Assembly: GCA_004340125.1 (NCBI GenBank)
Contig: SLUK01000002.1
Span: 186,001 to 250,000 of the forward strand
From: Harryflintia acetispora
GTDB taxonomy: Bacteria; Bacillota; Clostridia; Oscillospirales; Ruminococcaceae
Length of the DNA stretch: 64,000 nucleotides
Reading direction: 5' to 3'
Of this stretch, positions 1 through 8,028 are shown piece after piece (position 1 is the stretch's first letter; each line of letters opens with the position of its first letter). Both the position numbers and the translations under genes were made by a program. The notes under the pieces were generated by a model that saw nothing but the letters and a program-made list of their open reading frames with translations, ran no database searches and was not told the origin of the DNA.

Positions 1-533
1 TTGCAGACACAGGCCACCGAGATGAATAGCAGCGGGCGCACCGAGTCGCCCATCCCGCGCAGGATGGCGCTGACCCCGTTGTAGAGCAGGGTGAAGATCA
101 CGCCGCAGGCGGCGATCCTGGTGTAGGCCATGGTGTCCGGGAAGGCTTCGGCCGGGGTCTGCAGGGCGATCAGCAGCGGGGAAGCTCCGCCGAAAAGCAG
201 AACCGTGAGCGCCAGTCCGATTAAGAAAAACAGGGTGAACATCGTGCCGATGGTGCGGCTGATTTCGTGCTCCTGCCCGGCGCCCATGTACTGGGCGATC
301 AGGATGGTGCCGCCCATGGTGATCCCGGTGACCATGCTGTTGACCAGCACCATGATCTGGCTGCCGATCGAGACGGCGGTGATGCCGGCGGCATCGGTGA
401 ACCAGCCCACCACGATCATATCCACCGTCCCGTACAGCGCCTGGATGAAGTTGGCCAGCAAAAAGGGCGCGGCAAAGAGCAGCAGGCTTTGATAGATGCT
501 TCCTTTGGTCAGGTCTCTGGCGGCAATCTGCAA
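1..533 (-). CDS. MATE family efflux transporter, N-terminal part (cut by window edge)
   Basis: Reading the minus strand from a TTG at 533 gives an open frame to the window edge: it begins LQIAARDLTKGSIYQSLLLF and continues with hydrophobic helices typical of MATE proteins (NFIQALYGTVDMIVVGWF, then the QIMVLVNSMVTGITMGGTI stretch). MATE proteins export drugs or metabolites by Na+ or H+ antiport. The TTG start is chosen because AGGAGG (541-548 region) lies seven bases upstream, and no ATG is better placed. About 177 codons are present; the family is usually near 450. It has its own consensus promoter (638-666) and an inverted repeat in its leader. The substrate cannot be inferred. Confidence 0.85.
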   Translation of the reverse strand, partial: MQIAARDLTKGSIYQSLLLFAAPFLLANFIQALYGTVDMIVVGWFTDAAGITAVSIGSQIMVLVNSMVTGITMGGTILIAQYMGAGQEHEISRTIGTMFTLFFLIGLALTVLLFGGASPLLIALQTPAEAFPDTMAYTRIAACGVIFTLLYNGVSAILRGMGDSVRPLLFISVACVC

Positions 534-561
534 GTTTAATCCTCCTCATTCCATGAAAAAA

Positions 562-597
562 GGATAAGAAAATTAACCAATGTTAATTCTCTTATCC
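562..597. repeat. 36-bp near-perfect inverted repeat in the MATE leader (operator or hairpin)
   Basis: Arms 562-577 and 582-597 are 16 bases each with one mismatch and a 4-base centre (CAAT). On the minus strand the repeat starts about 34 bases after the predicted transcription start and ends just before the ribosome binding site of the MATE gene. It is AT-rich, without a following T tract, so an operator for a dimeric repressor is more likely than a terminator (inference). Confidence 0.75.
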
Positions 598-637
598 AGC
601 ATTGCCCGTTTCGGGATACCCTCCGAGTTACCCAATC

Positions 638-666
638 AGTATAAAAGGAAGGCGGCGAATTGTCAA
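638..666 (-). promoter_or_regulatory. Sigma-A promoter of the MATE gene
   Basis: On the minus strand TTGACA (666-661) is followed by a 17-bp spacer and TATACT (643-638). It points at the partial MATE gene and overlaps no coding sequence. Confidence 0.8.
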
Positions 667-686
667 GCCTGTCCCGTTCCAGTCGC

Positions 687-715
687 TTTACATTCCTCCA
701 AAAACTGATTATAAT
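687..715 (+). promoter_or_regulatory. Sigma-A promoter of the metF-metH-cinA operon
   Basis: TTTACA (687-692), 17-bp spacer, TATAAT (710-715). It lies about 95 bases before metF. The leader (about 722-810) shows no S-box, T-box or cobalamin riboswitch signature by eye. Confidence 0.8.
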
Positions 716-810
716 AAAAGCTGGCTTGCTGTTTTTGCAGCCGGCCCTCATGACTATAGGCATCTGATTAAAACATACTTGCGATTTCCCTGCCGAAAGG
801 AAGAAAGTAT

Positions 811-1686
811 ATGAAGCTCGCGGACCTGTTTACAAAACGAAAGGCCGTCTTTTCGCTGGAGGTGTTCCCGCCCAAGAAGAGCGGCTCCATCGAGACGATC
901 TATGACACCCTCGAGGCGCTCGAGGGACTGCGTCCCGATTACATCAGCGTGACCTACGGCGCGGGCGGAAACCTGGCGGACAACTCGACGCTGGAAATCG
1001 CTCAAAAGATCAAAAACCGTTATCATATTGAGCCGCTGGCCCATCTGACCTGCGTCAACTCCAGCCGCGAGCAGGTGCAAAAGTCCCTCGACAGGCTTGA
1101 AAAAGCCGGGATCGAGAATATCCTCGCCCTGCGCGGTGATATGAATCCTGAACTGCCTCCAAGGCTCGAATTCCACTATGCCAGCGAGTTGATCGGCACC
1201 ATCCGCGCGCACGGTGGTTTCGACATTGCCGCCGCCTGCTATCCCGAGGGGCACCCCGAATGCGACAGCCTCGAGCAGGATGTGGAGCATCTGCGTCAAA
1301 AGGTGGAGATGGGCGCGACCCATTTGATCACCCAGCTCTTTTTTGACAACGCGGATTTCTACCGTTTTCTGGAGCTGGTGCGCAAGAAGGGGATCGATGT
1401 CCCCATCCAGGCCGGGATTATGCCGGTGGTCAACAAAAAACAGATCGAGCGCATGGTCTCGATGTGCGGCGCAAGCATCCCGGCTTCCTTGTCCAAGATC
1501 ATGAACCGTTACGGCGCAAGCCCCGAGGCGCTGCGCGACGCGGGGATCAATTACGCCATCAGCCAGATCATCGATCTGCTCTCGAATTCGGTGGAAGGGA
1601 TACACCTTTACACCATGAACAATCCCTACGTTGCCCGCAAGGTCAGCGGGAGTATCGCCTCGATCCTGGAGTGCGAGAATGAATGA
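811..1686 (+). CDS. metF: 5,10-methylenetetrahydrofolate reductase
   Basis: Cytoplasmic FAD enzyme that reduces 5,10-methylene-THF to 5-methyl-THF, the methyl donor for methionine synthase. The 291-residue protein has the single (beta/alpha)8 barrel expected for the bacterial family: FSLEVFPPKKSGS near the N-terminus, ISVTYGAGGN near residue 47, NILALRGD near residue 105, and TQLFFDNADFYRF near residue 173. The ATG is preceded by AAAGGAAG. It is first in an operon and overlaps the next gene by eight bases (ATGAATGA), which suggests coupled translation. Co-transcription with the methionine synthase reactivation domain and metH gives a complete methyl-transfer branch in one unit. I see no unusual residues. 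Confidence 0.96.
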   Translation: MKLADLFTKRKAVFSLEVFPPKKSGSIETIYDTLEALEGLRPDYISVTYGAGGNLADNSTLEIAQKIKNRYHIEPLAHLTCVNSSREQVQKSLDRLEKAGIENILALRGDMNPELPPRLEFHYASELIGTIRAHGGFDIAAACYPEGHPECDSLEQDVEHLRQKVEMGATHLITQLFFDNADFYRFLELVRKKGIDVPIQAGIMPVVNKKQIERMVSMCGASIPASLSKIMNRYGASPEALRDAGINYAISQIIDLLSNSVEGIHLYTMNNPYVARKVSGSIASILECENE

Positions 1687-2365
1687 GGGCAGACTCTTTA
1701 TTGATCCCGATGAGGTGCTGCGATACCTCGGGCTTCGCTCAGCGCCGCCCGACGAGGGCACCCGCGCGCTGATCGGGGAGTGCCGGGAGGAGATGGCCTC
1801 CCTGGCGCGGCCGCGCACAGTTTATCGCGAGCTGGATGTGCGCTTTGAAGAAGGGGGCGTGCGGCTGGGAGGGAGCGGGCTTCTGCTGCCGGGAGAGGAT
1901 ATTAGACGGCACCTCGATGGGTGCGCGGCCTGCATTTTGCTGGCGGCGACCCTGGGCGGCGGGGTGGACCGCGCCGTCGCCGCGCTGCAGGTGCGGCAGA
2001 TGGCCAAAGCCCTGGTGCTCGACTGCTGCGCCACCGCGGCGATCGAGGAGGTTTGCGACAAGCTCCAACGGGAGCTGGAGGAAACGCTGCAAGCGGAAGG
2101 CCGGTACGCCACCACCCGGTACAGCCCGGGGTACGGGGATCTGCCCATCACCTGCCAGCGGGAGCTGACGGCCCTGCTGGATACCTCCCGCAAGATCGGG
2201 CTGTGTGCGACGCGGGAAAATATCCTCACCCCGCGCAAATCGGTGACCGCCATCATTGGAATTTCAAAAAGACCTTTGCCGGCGCGGCGGCGCAGCTGCG
2301 AGAGCTGCGGCCTGCGTCAAAGCTGCAATTACAGACGGGGAGGAAGACACTGTGGAGATTCTTGA
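1679..2365 (+). CDS. Stand-alone MetH activation (AdoMet-binding) domain protein
   Basis: About 228 residues starting MNEGRLFIDPDEVLRYLG. It resembles the C-terminal AdoMet-binding reactivation domain of cobalamin-dependent methionine synthase, here encoded as a separate protein: conserved-looking segments include the RYSPGYGD motif near residue 145 and the final C-x2-C-rich stretch (SCESCGLRQSC). In E. coli MetH that domain reductively methylates oxidised cob(II)alamin. The start at 1679 is chosen because an upstream in-frame extension would run inside metF; the ATG sits in the metF stop overlap. The gene overlaps metH by 14 bases. The neighbouring MetH lacks this domain, so the two proteins probably act together (inference). 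Confidence 0.85.
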   Translation: MNEGRLFIDPDEVLRYLGLRSAPPDEGTRALIGECREEMASLARPRTVYRELDVRFEEGGVRLGGSGLLLPGEDIRRHLDGCAACILLAATLGGGVDRAVAALQVRQMAKALVLDCCATAAIEEVCDKLQRELEETLQAEGRYATTRYSPGYGDLPITCQRELTALLDTSRKIGLCATRENILTPRKSVTAIIGISKRPLPARRRSCESCGLRQSCNYRRGGRHCGDS

Positions 2366-4715
2366 AGCGCTGCATGATGGCCTGCTTCTCCTCGACGGGG
2401 CGATGGGAACCATGCTGCAAAGCCGCGGCCTGCGGCTGGGGGAGCGCCCGGAGCTCTTTTCGATTACCCACCCGCAGGTGGTGGAAGGGATCCATCGTGA
2501 ATATATCGAGGCGGGGGCCCAGGTAGTCTATGCCAATACCTTCGGGGCGAACGCCCATAAGCTGGCGGGGACCGGCCATACGCCAGCTGAGGTCATCGAA
2601 GCATCGGTGCGCGCGGCAAAGGCGGCCTGCGCCGGGACGAACGCCACTAAAGTGGCGCTTGATGTCGGGCCGATCGGGGAGCTGCTCGCCCCGGCCGGAA
2701 GCCTTGGCTTTGACGAGGCCTATGCGCTTTTCAAGGAGCAGATCGACGCCGGGGTGCGCTGCGGGGCCGACCTGATCGTGATCGAAACCATGACCGATCT
2801 TTATGAGGTCAAGGCGGCGCTGCTCGCGGCCAAAGAAAACAGCGAGCTGCCGGTCTTCGTGACCATGACCTTTGAGCGGGGCGGGCGCACCTTCACCGGG
2901 TGCAGCGTCAGCGCGATGGCTCTGACGTTGGAGGGGTTGGGTGCCGACGCGATCGGGATCAACTGCTCGCTCGGCCCCAAAGAGATTTATCCGATCGCGA
3001 AGGAGCTCTCCGTCTGGACCCGGCTGCCATTGATCGTCAAGGCAAACGCGGGGCTGCCCGACCCGCAGACCGGGAAATATGACGTTACGCCCGAGGCGTT
3101 CGTCGGGAGCGCCTTGCAGTTTATGGAAATCGGGGTTTCGGCCATAGGCGGCTGCTGCGGCACCACCCCCGAATACATCGCCCGCATGCGCGAGACGCTC
3201 TCCGGCAAGCGCCCAGCCAAGCGGGAATATCCGGCGCGCGCGGCCATCTGCACCCCGACCAAAACGGTGGCCATCGACGGGGTGGCCGTCATCGGCGAGC
3301 GGATCAACCCGACGGGGAAGAAGCTCTTTAAACAGGCCTTGATCGAGCACAACATGGATTATATCCTCTCCCAAGCCATTGCCCAGATCGAAGCGGATGC
3401 GGACATTCTGGATGTTAACGTCGGCCTGCCCGAGATCGACGAGACGGTCATGCTCCCCGAGGTGGTCTGCCGGCTGCAGGCAGTAATCGACGCGCCGTTG
3501 CAGCTCGATTCCTCGAATGCAAAGGCCTTGGAAAACGCGCTGCGCCTTTATAACGGCAAGCCGGTGGTCAATTCGGTCAACGGCGAGGCGGCGGTGCTTG
3601 AGAGGATCCTGCCGTTGGTCAAAAAATATGGGGCCGCCGTGGTGGGGCTGACGCTGGATGAAAACGGGATCCCGCCAAAGGCCGGGGAGCGCTTTGCCAT
3701 CGCACAGCGTATTCTGGATGCCGCCCTTCGGTACGGGATACGCCGGGAGGATGTCTACATCGACTGCCTGACGCTGACCGCCTCGGTGCAGCAAAAAGAA
3801 GTGATGGAAACCCTCAAAGCGGTACAGATGGTCAAGGAACGCCTAGGGCTCAAAACGGTGTTGGGGGTGTCGAATATCTCGTTCGGCCTGCCGGGGCGGG
3901 AGCTGATCAACCAGAGCTTTCTCACCCTGGCGCTGGCGCACGGGCTGGACCTGCCGATCATCAACCCGAACATCCCCTCGATGATGGGGGCCGTGGCCGC
4001 TTTCAGGGTGCTGTATAACCAGGATGAGGGAGCCAAGGACTTTATCACAAAATATGCGCAGGAGAAGGGGGCGGCGCCTGTCGTCTCTGTGCAGGGGATG
4101 ACCATTGAGCACGCGATCCTGCGCGGACTTGCAAAGGAGAGCCGCGAGCTGGCGAAAGCGCTGCTCTCGGATATGGGCGAGATGGAGCTGGTCAATGATC
4201 GGCTGATTCCTGCACTCGACGAGGTCGGCTCCCGGTTTGAGCAGGGCAAGCTCTTCCTGCCGCAGCTGTTGCAGGCTGCGGGGGCGGCGCAGGCCGCCTT
4301 CGAGGTGGTCAAGGAGAGGATTGCCGCCGCCGGGAAACCCTCGGTGAGCAAGGGGAAGATCCTGCTCGCCACCGTGAAGGGGGACATCCACGACATCGGG
4401 AAAAACATCGTCAAGGCGATTTTGGAAAACTACGGCTATCAGATTATCGACCTGGGGCGGGATGTCCCGGTCGCGCGGGTGGTGGACGAAGCCGTGCGCC
4501 AGGAGGTGCGCCTGGTGGGGCTCAGCGCCCTGATGACCACCACTTTGCCGAGCATGGAGGCGACCATAAAGGCGCTGCACGAGAGGCTGCCCGGCTGCAA
4601 GGTGTTTGTGGGCGGCGCGGTGCTCACCGCGGATTATGCCGGGAAGATCGGGGCCGACTTCTACGCCCGGGACGCCAAGCAGTCGGTGGACATTGCCCGG
4701 GAAATTTTAGGCTAG
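2352..4715 (+). CDS. metH: Cobalamin-dependent methionine synthase, lacking the reactivation domain
   Basis: Transfers the methyl group of 5-methyl-THF to homocysteine through methylcobalamin. The 787-residue protein shows the domains in order: homocysteine S-methyltransferase (about 1-290, with LLLDGAMGTML and the zinc cysteines of GGCCGTTPEYI), pterin-binding (about 315-565, starting VIGERINPTGKK), cobalamin cap (about 580-665) and cobalamin-binding Rossmann domain (about 670-787) with the D-x-H-x-x-G signature in KGDIHDIGKN. Full-length MetH is about 1200 residues; the missing C-terminal activation domain is the gene just upstream. Start chosen as GTG 2352 behind GGGGAGGA; a longer reading from 2256 lies inside the upstream gene. 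Confidence 0.95.
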   Translation: MEILEALHDGLLLLDGAMGTMLQSRGLRLGERPELFSITHPQVVEGIHREYIEAGAQVVYANTFGANAHKLAGTGHTPAEVIEASVRAAKAACAGTNATKVALDVGPIGELLAPAGSLGFDEAYALFKEQIDAGVRCGADLIVIETMTDLYEVKAALLAAKENSELPVFVTMTFERGGRTFTGCSVSAMALTLEGLGADAIGINCSLGPKEIYPIAKELSVWTRLPLIVKANAGLPDPQTGKYDVTPEAFVGSALQFMEIGVSAIGGCCGTTPEYIARMRETLSGKRPAKREYPARAAICTPTKTVAIDGVAVIGERINPTGKKLFKQALIEHNMDYILSQAIAQIEADADILDVNVGLPEIDETVMLPEVVCRLQAVIDAPLQLDSSNAKALENALRLYNGKPVVNSVNGEAAVLERILPLVKKYGAAVVGLTLDENGIPPKAGERFAIAQRILDAALRYGIRREDVYIDCLTLTASVQQKEVMETLKAVQMVKERLGLKTVLGVSNISFGLPGRELINQSFLTLALAHGLDLPIINPNIPSMMGAVAAFRVLYNQDEGAKDFITKYAQEKGAAPVVSVQGMTIEHAILRGLAKESRELAKALLSDMGEMELVNDRLIPALDEVGSRFEQGKLFLPQLLQAAGAAQAAFEVVKERIAAAGKPSVSKGKILLATVKGDIHDIGKNIVKAILENYGYQIIDLGRDVPVARVVDEAVRQEVRLVGLSALMTTTLPSMEATIKALHERLPGCKVFVGGAVLTADYAGKIGADFYARDAKQSVDIAREILG

Positions 4716-4739
4716 GCCATATCAAAGGGGGCAAACAGT

Positions 4740-5993
4740 TTGGCAAACAAAAGTGCTGAAATTCTCTGCATTGGGACCGAAATCCTGATGGGGAACATCG
4801 TCAACACCAATGCGACCTACATCGCGCGCGGGCTGGCGAATTTGGGGATCAACGTCTATCACCAATCGGTGGTGGGGGACAACCCCGAGCGGCTGCGTGA
4901 CAGCCTGCGCCTTGCCTTTTCGCGGGCGGACATCGTGATCACCACCGGTGGGCTCGGGCCGACCTACGACGACCTGTCCAAGGAAACGATCGCCGGATAC
5001 TTCGGCCGCCAGCTGGTGCTGGACCCCGAATCGCTCGAAAAGATCGAGGGGTACTTTCGGCGCTCTGGCCGGCAGATGACCGAGAACAACAAAAAGCAGG
5101 CTTATATGCCAAAGGACTGCACCATCTTTGAAAACAAAAACGGCACCGCCCCGGGCTGCGCCATCGAACAGGATGGGAAGATCGCCATCCTGCTGCCCGG
5201 CCCGCCGCGCGAGATGGGGCCGATGTTTGAACACTGCGTGCTGCCCTATCTCTCCCGTTTTCAGGATACCGTGCTGGTATCGCGCAACCTGCATTTCTTC
5301 GGGATCGGGGAGTCGGCGCTGGAGGCGCGGCTCTACGGGTTGATGACAGGAAGCACCAACCCGACCGTCGCCCCCTACGCCAAGACGGGGGAGGTCATGC
5401 TGCGGGTGACCGCCAGCGTCAGGCGGGAGGAGGACGCGCCCGCCCTGATTGAACCCGTGATCGGACAGATCAAGGAGCTGGCCGGGGAATACCTCTACGG
5501 GATCGACGTTGGAGACTTGCAAACCGCAGCGGTCCGGGCCCTGATGCAGAAGGGACTGCACGCCGCGACGGCCGAGAGCTGCACCGGCGGGCTCGTCTCC
5601 AAGCGGCTGACCGAGGTGGACGGCGCGTCCAGGGTGTTTGAATGTGGGGTTTGCAGCTATTCCTGCGAGATGAAGGAGCAGCTATTGGGGGTGCGCCACG
5701 AGACGCTCGCGCACTTTGGCGCCGTCTCGCGCGAATGTGCGCGGGAGATGGCCGCCGGGGTGCGCCGCCTCTCGGGGGCAGATATCGGCGTTGCGGTGAC
5801 CGGCAATGCGGGGCCGAAGGCTTCGGAGGAGAAACCGGTGGGGCTCGTCTACGTCGCGGTAGACAGCGGGCGCTGCCGGGAAGTGCTCGAGCTGCAAATT
5901 TCCCGGGAGGACGACGATGCGAGGGAATATATCCGTACAATCGCCTCTTCCCACGCATTGCACCTGCTGCTCAAAGCGGCAAACGAGTATTAA
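4740..5993 (+). CDS. cinA: CinA family protein (competence/damage-inducible protein A)
   Basis: 417 residues with two domains: an N-terminal MoaB/MogA-like molybdopterin-binding fold (AEILCIGTEILMGNIVNTN, then TTGGLGPTYDD and LPGPPREM) that in related proteins is an ADP-ribose pyrophosphatase, and a C-terminal CinA amidase domain (TAESCTGGLVSKRLTEVDGAS, AVTGNAGP) of the nicotinamide-mononucleotide deamidase type. The role is therefore probably in pyridine nucleotide salvage; the competence name is historical. Start is TTG 4740, eight bases after AGGGGG; no ATG fits. It follows metH by 24 bases and shares its operon, closed by a strong terminator. No link to methionine metabolism is obvious. 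Confidence 0.92.
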   Translation: MANKSAEILCIGTEILMGNIVNTNATYIARGLANLGINVYHQSVVGDNPERLRDSLRLAFSRADIVITTGGLGPTYDDLSKETIAGYFGRQLVLDPESLEKIEGYFRRSGRQMTENNKKQAYMPKDCTIFENKNGTAPGCAIEQDGKIAILLPGPPREMGPMFEHCVLPYLSRFQDTVLVSRNLHFFGIGESALEARLYGLMTGSTNPTVAPYAKTGEVMLRVTASVRREEDAPALIEPVIGQIKELAGEYLYGIDVGDLQTAAVRALMQKGLHAATAESCTGGLVSKRLTEVDGASRVFECGVCSYSCEMKEQLLGVRHETLAHFGAVSRECAREMAAGVRRLSGADIGVAVTGNAGPKASEEKPVGLVYVAVDSGRCREVLELQISREDDDAREYIRTIASSHALHLLLKAANEY

Positions 5994-6033
5994 AAACAGG
6001 GCCCCAAATGGGGCGGTGAGATAAGAAATATTT

Positions 6034-6069
6034 CAGAGGGACGGCGGCAGCCGTCCCTCTGTGTTTTCT
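6034..6069 (+). terminator. Intrinsic terminator of metF-metH-cinA
   Basis: Perfect 12-bp stem CAGAGGGACGGC / GCCGTCCCTCTG (6034-6045, 6050-6061) with a GGCA loop, followed by TGTTTTCTT. Confidence 0.9.
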
Positions 6070-6084
6070 TAAAACAACGCGCTT

Positions 6085-6249
6085 AAGGGCGCGCCTTTTT
6101 TCTTCAGGGCGGGGGTTGACGCTGCGCCCTTCTCAAAGTATTGAAAGCTGCGCTTCCAATACTTTTATATGGGTGCTCCCGGAAGGGCGCATTTCTTTTC
6201 TTCAGGGCGGGGGTTGACGCTGTGCCCTTTATACGTGCTCCTGGAATAG
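6085..6249 (-). repeat. Composite hairpin repeat, copy A (two GC-rich units and hairpins)
   Basis: Two 47-bp units (6085-6131 and 6183-6229) share TTCTTCAGGGCGGGGGTTGA plus CGCTG, and each is bounded by AAGGGCGC and its inverted partner (G)CGCCCTT or GTGCCCTT. Between them lies a hairpin with stem AAGTATTG-AAGC (about 6136-6166), and a smaller hairpin GCTCCT/AGGAGC lies at about 6238-6252. The same modules in the same order, on the opposite strand, recur at 15704-15880. No ORF is evident. The function is unknown; a non-autonomous mobile or structured intergenic repeat is the likeliest reading. Confidence 0.75.
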
Positions 6250-6260
6250 GAGCCCTGTTT

Positions 6261-7001
6261 TTAACTGCGGATTTCTTGCAGGATCTGCTTTTTATAATGG
6301 ATGAACGCGTCGCTCATCGAAATATCCTCGTCCCGCTCTCCCGGCAGTTCAATTTGAAGCTCGGCGGTGATCCTTCCCGGCGCGCCGGACATGATGTAAA
6401 CCCGGTCCGAGAGGAAGATCGCCTCGTCGATGTCGTGGGTGATGAAGATCGAGGAGGTGCCGTGCTTCTTGCGCACCGATTGGAACCAGCGGTGCAGCGA
6501 GGACTTGGTGATGGCGTCCAGGGCGGAAAACGGCTCGTCGAGCAGCATCACCCGCTCAGAAAAGAGATAAGCCCGCAGCAGTGCGGCGCGCTGGCGCATC
6601 CCGCCGGAAAGCTCGCTGGGATAACGCCTTTCGCTGCCGCCAAGGCCGAATTCCTCCATCAGCTCCCCGGCGCGCCGGTGCGCCTCCCGCTTTGCCGCGC
6701 CTGCAAGGCGCAGCGGGAGGCAGACGTTGTCCAGCACGGTGCGAAAGGGGAGAAGAAGGTCCTTTTGCTGCATGTAACTGACCCTGCCCGAGCGCCCGGT
6801 CACATCCTCCCCTTCGAGCAGCACCCGCCCGCTGTCCGGGCATTCGAGCCCGGAGAGGAGGTTGAAGAGGGTGGTCTTGCCGATCCCGCTGACCCCAAGC
6901 AGTGAAACGAGCTCGCCGCGCTCGAGGGCAAGGCTGATGTCCTGTACCACGCACCGCCCGTCGTAGCTTTTACAAAGCCCCTCGGCTTGCAGCACACTCA
7001 T
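6261..7001 (-). CDS. thiZ: ABC transporter ATPase, thiamine/HMP-type (ThiZ-like)
   Basis: 246-residue ATP-binding subunit of the nitrate/sulfonate/taurine-type subfamily. Walker A is GVSGIGKTT (near residue 38), the signature LSGGM follows near residue 128, Walker B is VMLLDEPFSALD near residue 150, and the H-loop is ITHDIDEA. It energises uptake of a thiamine precursor or related pyrimidine together with the permease and binding protein upstream. Its ATG overlaps the stop of the binding protein gene (ATGA), so translation is probably coupled. The operon is headed by a TPP riboswitch, which is the main support for the thiamine assignment; sequence alone would give only the subfamily. Confidence 0.88.
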   Translation of the reverse strand: MSVLQAEGLCKSYDGRCVVQDISLALERGELVSLLGVSGIGKTTLFNLLSGLECPDSGRVLLEGEDVTGRSGRVSYMQQKDLLLPFRTVLDNVCLPLRLAGAAKREAHRRAGELMEEFGLGGSERRYPSELSGGMRQRAALLRAYLFSERVMLLDEPFSALDAITKSSLHRWFQSVRKKHGTSSIFITHDIDEAIFLSDRVYIMSGAPGRITAELQIELPGERDEDISMSDAFIHYKKQILQEIRS

Positions 7002-8014
7002 GATTGTGCTGCAGGGAGGTATTCGTTGGTGAAGCCGCCGGCTCCCAGCTCCTTCTGGATGACCCCGACCTGGTACATCCAGTCGTAGAAGGCCTTCCAG
7101 CGGCTTTCATCGATCTCGCCCCAGCGCGGATACTCGGCCTTGTACTGCCCGGCGAGGAATTCCTGGCTGGCATAGACCAGATCGGGGGAGAGCTCGGGCA
7201 CCGATTTCAGCAGCAGGCCGGCCGCCTCCTTGGGATTTTGAATGGCGAATTCATATCCCTTGCTGGTCGCCTCCAGGAAACGCCTGGCTGTCTCGCGGTT
7301 GTTTTCCAGGAATTCATCCTGGGCGATCAGGATGGGGGTGTAATAGTCGAAAGTCGGGTCGGAGTCGCTAAATTTGATGAAGTTATAGTCCACTCCGGCG
7401 AGCTGCGCGGCCACAACGTCCCACGCCTCATAGACCCAAACGGCGTCCACATTGGTCTGGATGGCGGAGATCGCGTCGGAGACCGTGCTGGGGATCAGTT
7501 CCACTTTGCCAAAGTCGCCGCCCTGCGCCTTCATCGAATCCCGGATCATCGACTGCTCGAAGGGATCGTCCCAGGTGGCGTATTTTTTCCCTTCCAGGGA
7601 CTTGAAGCTGTCGATCCTGGCACTCTTCAAGGAGATGATCCCCGAGGTGTTGTGTTGGATGATCCCGGCCACGGCGGTCACCGGCAGGGGCGGATCGGCG
7701 CTCAGTGCGGTTCCGAGGTTTTCCTGGATGCTTACTCCGAACTGCGCCTTGCCCGAGGCGACCAGCGCGATCGAGCCGTCCTCGGGCGGCTGGACGATCG
7801 TTACATCCAGTCCGGCATCCTGATAATAGCCGTTTTCCAGTGCGACATAGAGCCCGGTATGATTGGTGTTGGGCGTCCAGTCGAGCACCACGGTAAGGGC
7901 CTTCTGTCCGGCTTCCTGCGGCTGTTCCGTGGAGGTTGGGCCCGCACAGGCGCTCAGCACGCCCATACAGAGGGAAAGGCTCAGCGCCAGGCTGAGCAGT
8001 TTTCTTATCGGCAT
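6998..8014 (-). CDS. thiY: NMT1/THI5-like substrate-binding lipoprotein (ThiY-like)
   Basis: 338-residue lipoprotein: signal peptide with lipobox VLSAC, then the NMT1/THI5-like motif LDWTPNTNHTGLYVA, which is characteristic of pyrimidine (HMP/formylaminopyrimidine) binding proteins of thiamine transporters. It captures the ligand outside the membrane and delivers it to the adjacent permease. Start ATG 8014 has AGGAGA seven bases upstream; reading further upstream in this frame enters the permease gene in a wrong frame and is rejected. The eukaryotic-type CCCFC motif of THI5 synthases is absent, which agrees with a binding rather than a biosynthetic role. It is the third gene of the riboswitch operon. 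Confidence 0.9.
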   Translation of the reverse strand: MPIRKLLSLALSLSLCMGVLSACAGPTSTEQPQEAGQKALTVVLDWTPNTNHTGLYVALENGYYQDAGLDVTIVQPPEDGSIALVASGKAQFGVSIQENLGTALSADPPLPVTAVAGIIQHNTSGIISLKSARIDSFKSLEGKKYATWDDPFEQSMIRDSMKAQGGDFGKVELIPSTVSDAISAIQTNVDAVWVYEAWDVVAAQLAGVDYNFIKFSDSDPTFDYYTPILIAQDEFLENNRETARRFLEATSKGYEFAIQNPKEAAGLLLKSVPELSPDLVYASQEFLAGQYKAEYPRWGEIDESRWKAFYDWMYQVGVIQKELGAGGFTNEYLPAAQS

Positions 8015-8028
8015 GTCAGGTTCTCCTT

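Noticed and set aside
716..810. S-box or cobalamin riboswitch before metF
   Set aside because: The leader is under 100 bases and has none of the conserved boxes.
2253..3794. A 513-codon minus-strand frame opposite metH
   Set aside because: Antisense shadow of metH; metH has all expected motifs in the plus frame.
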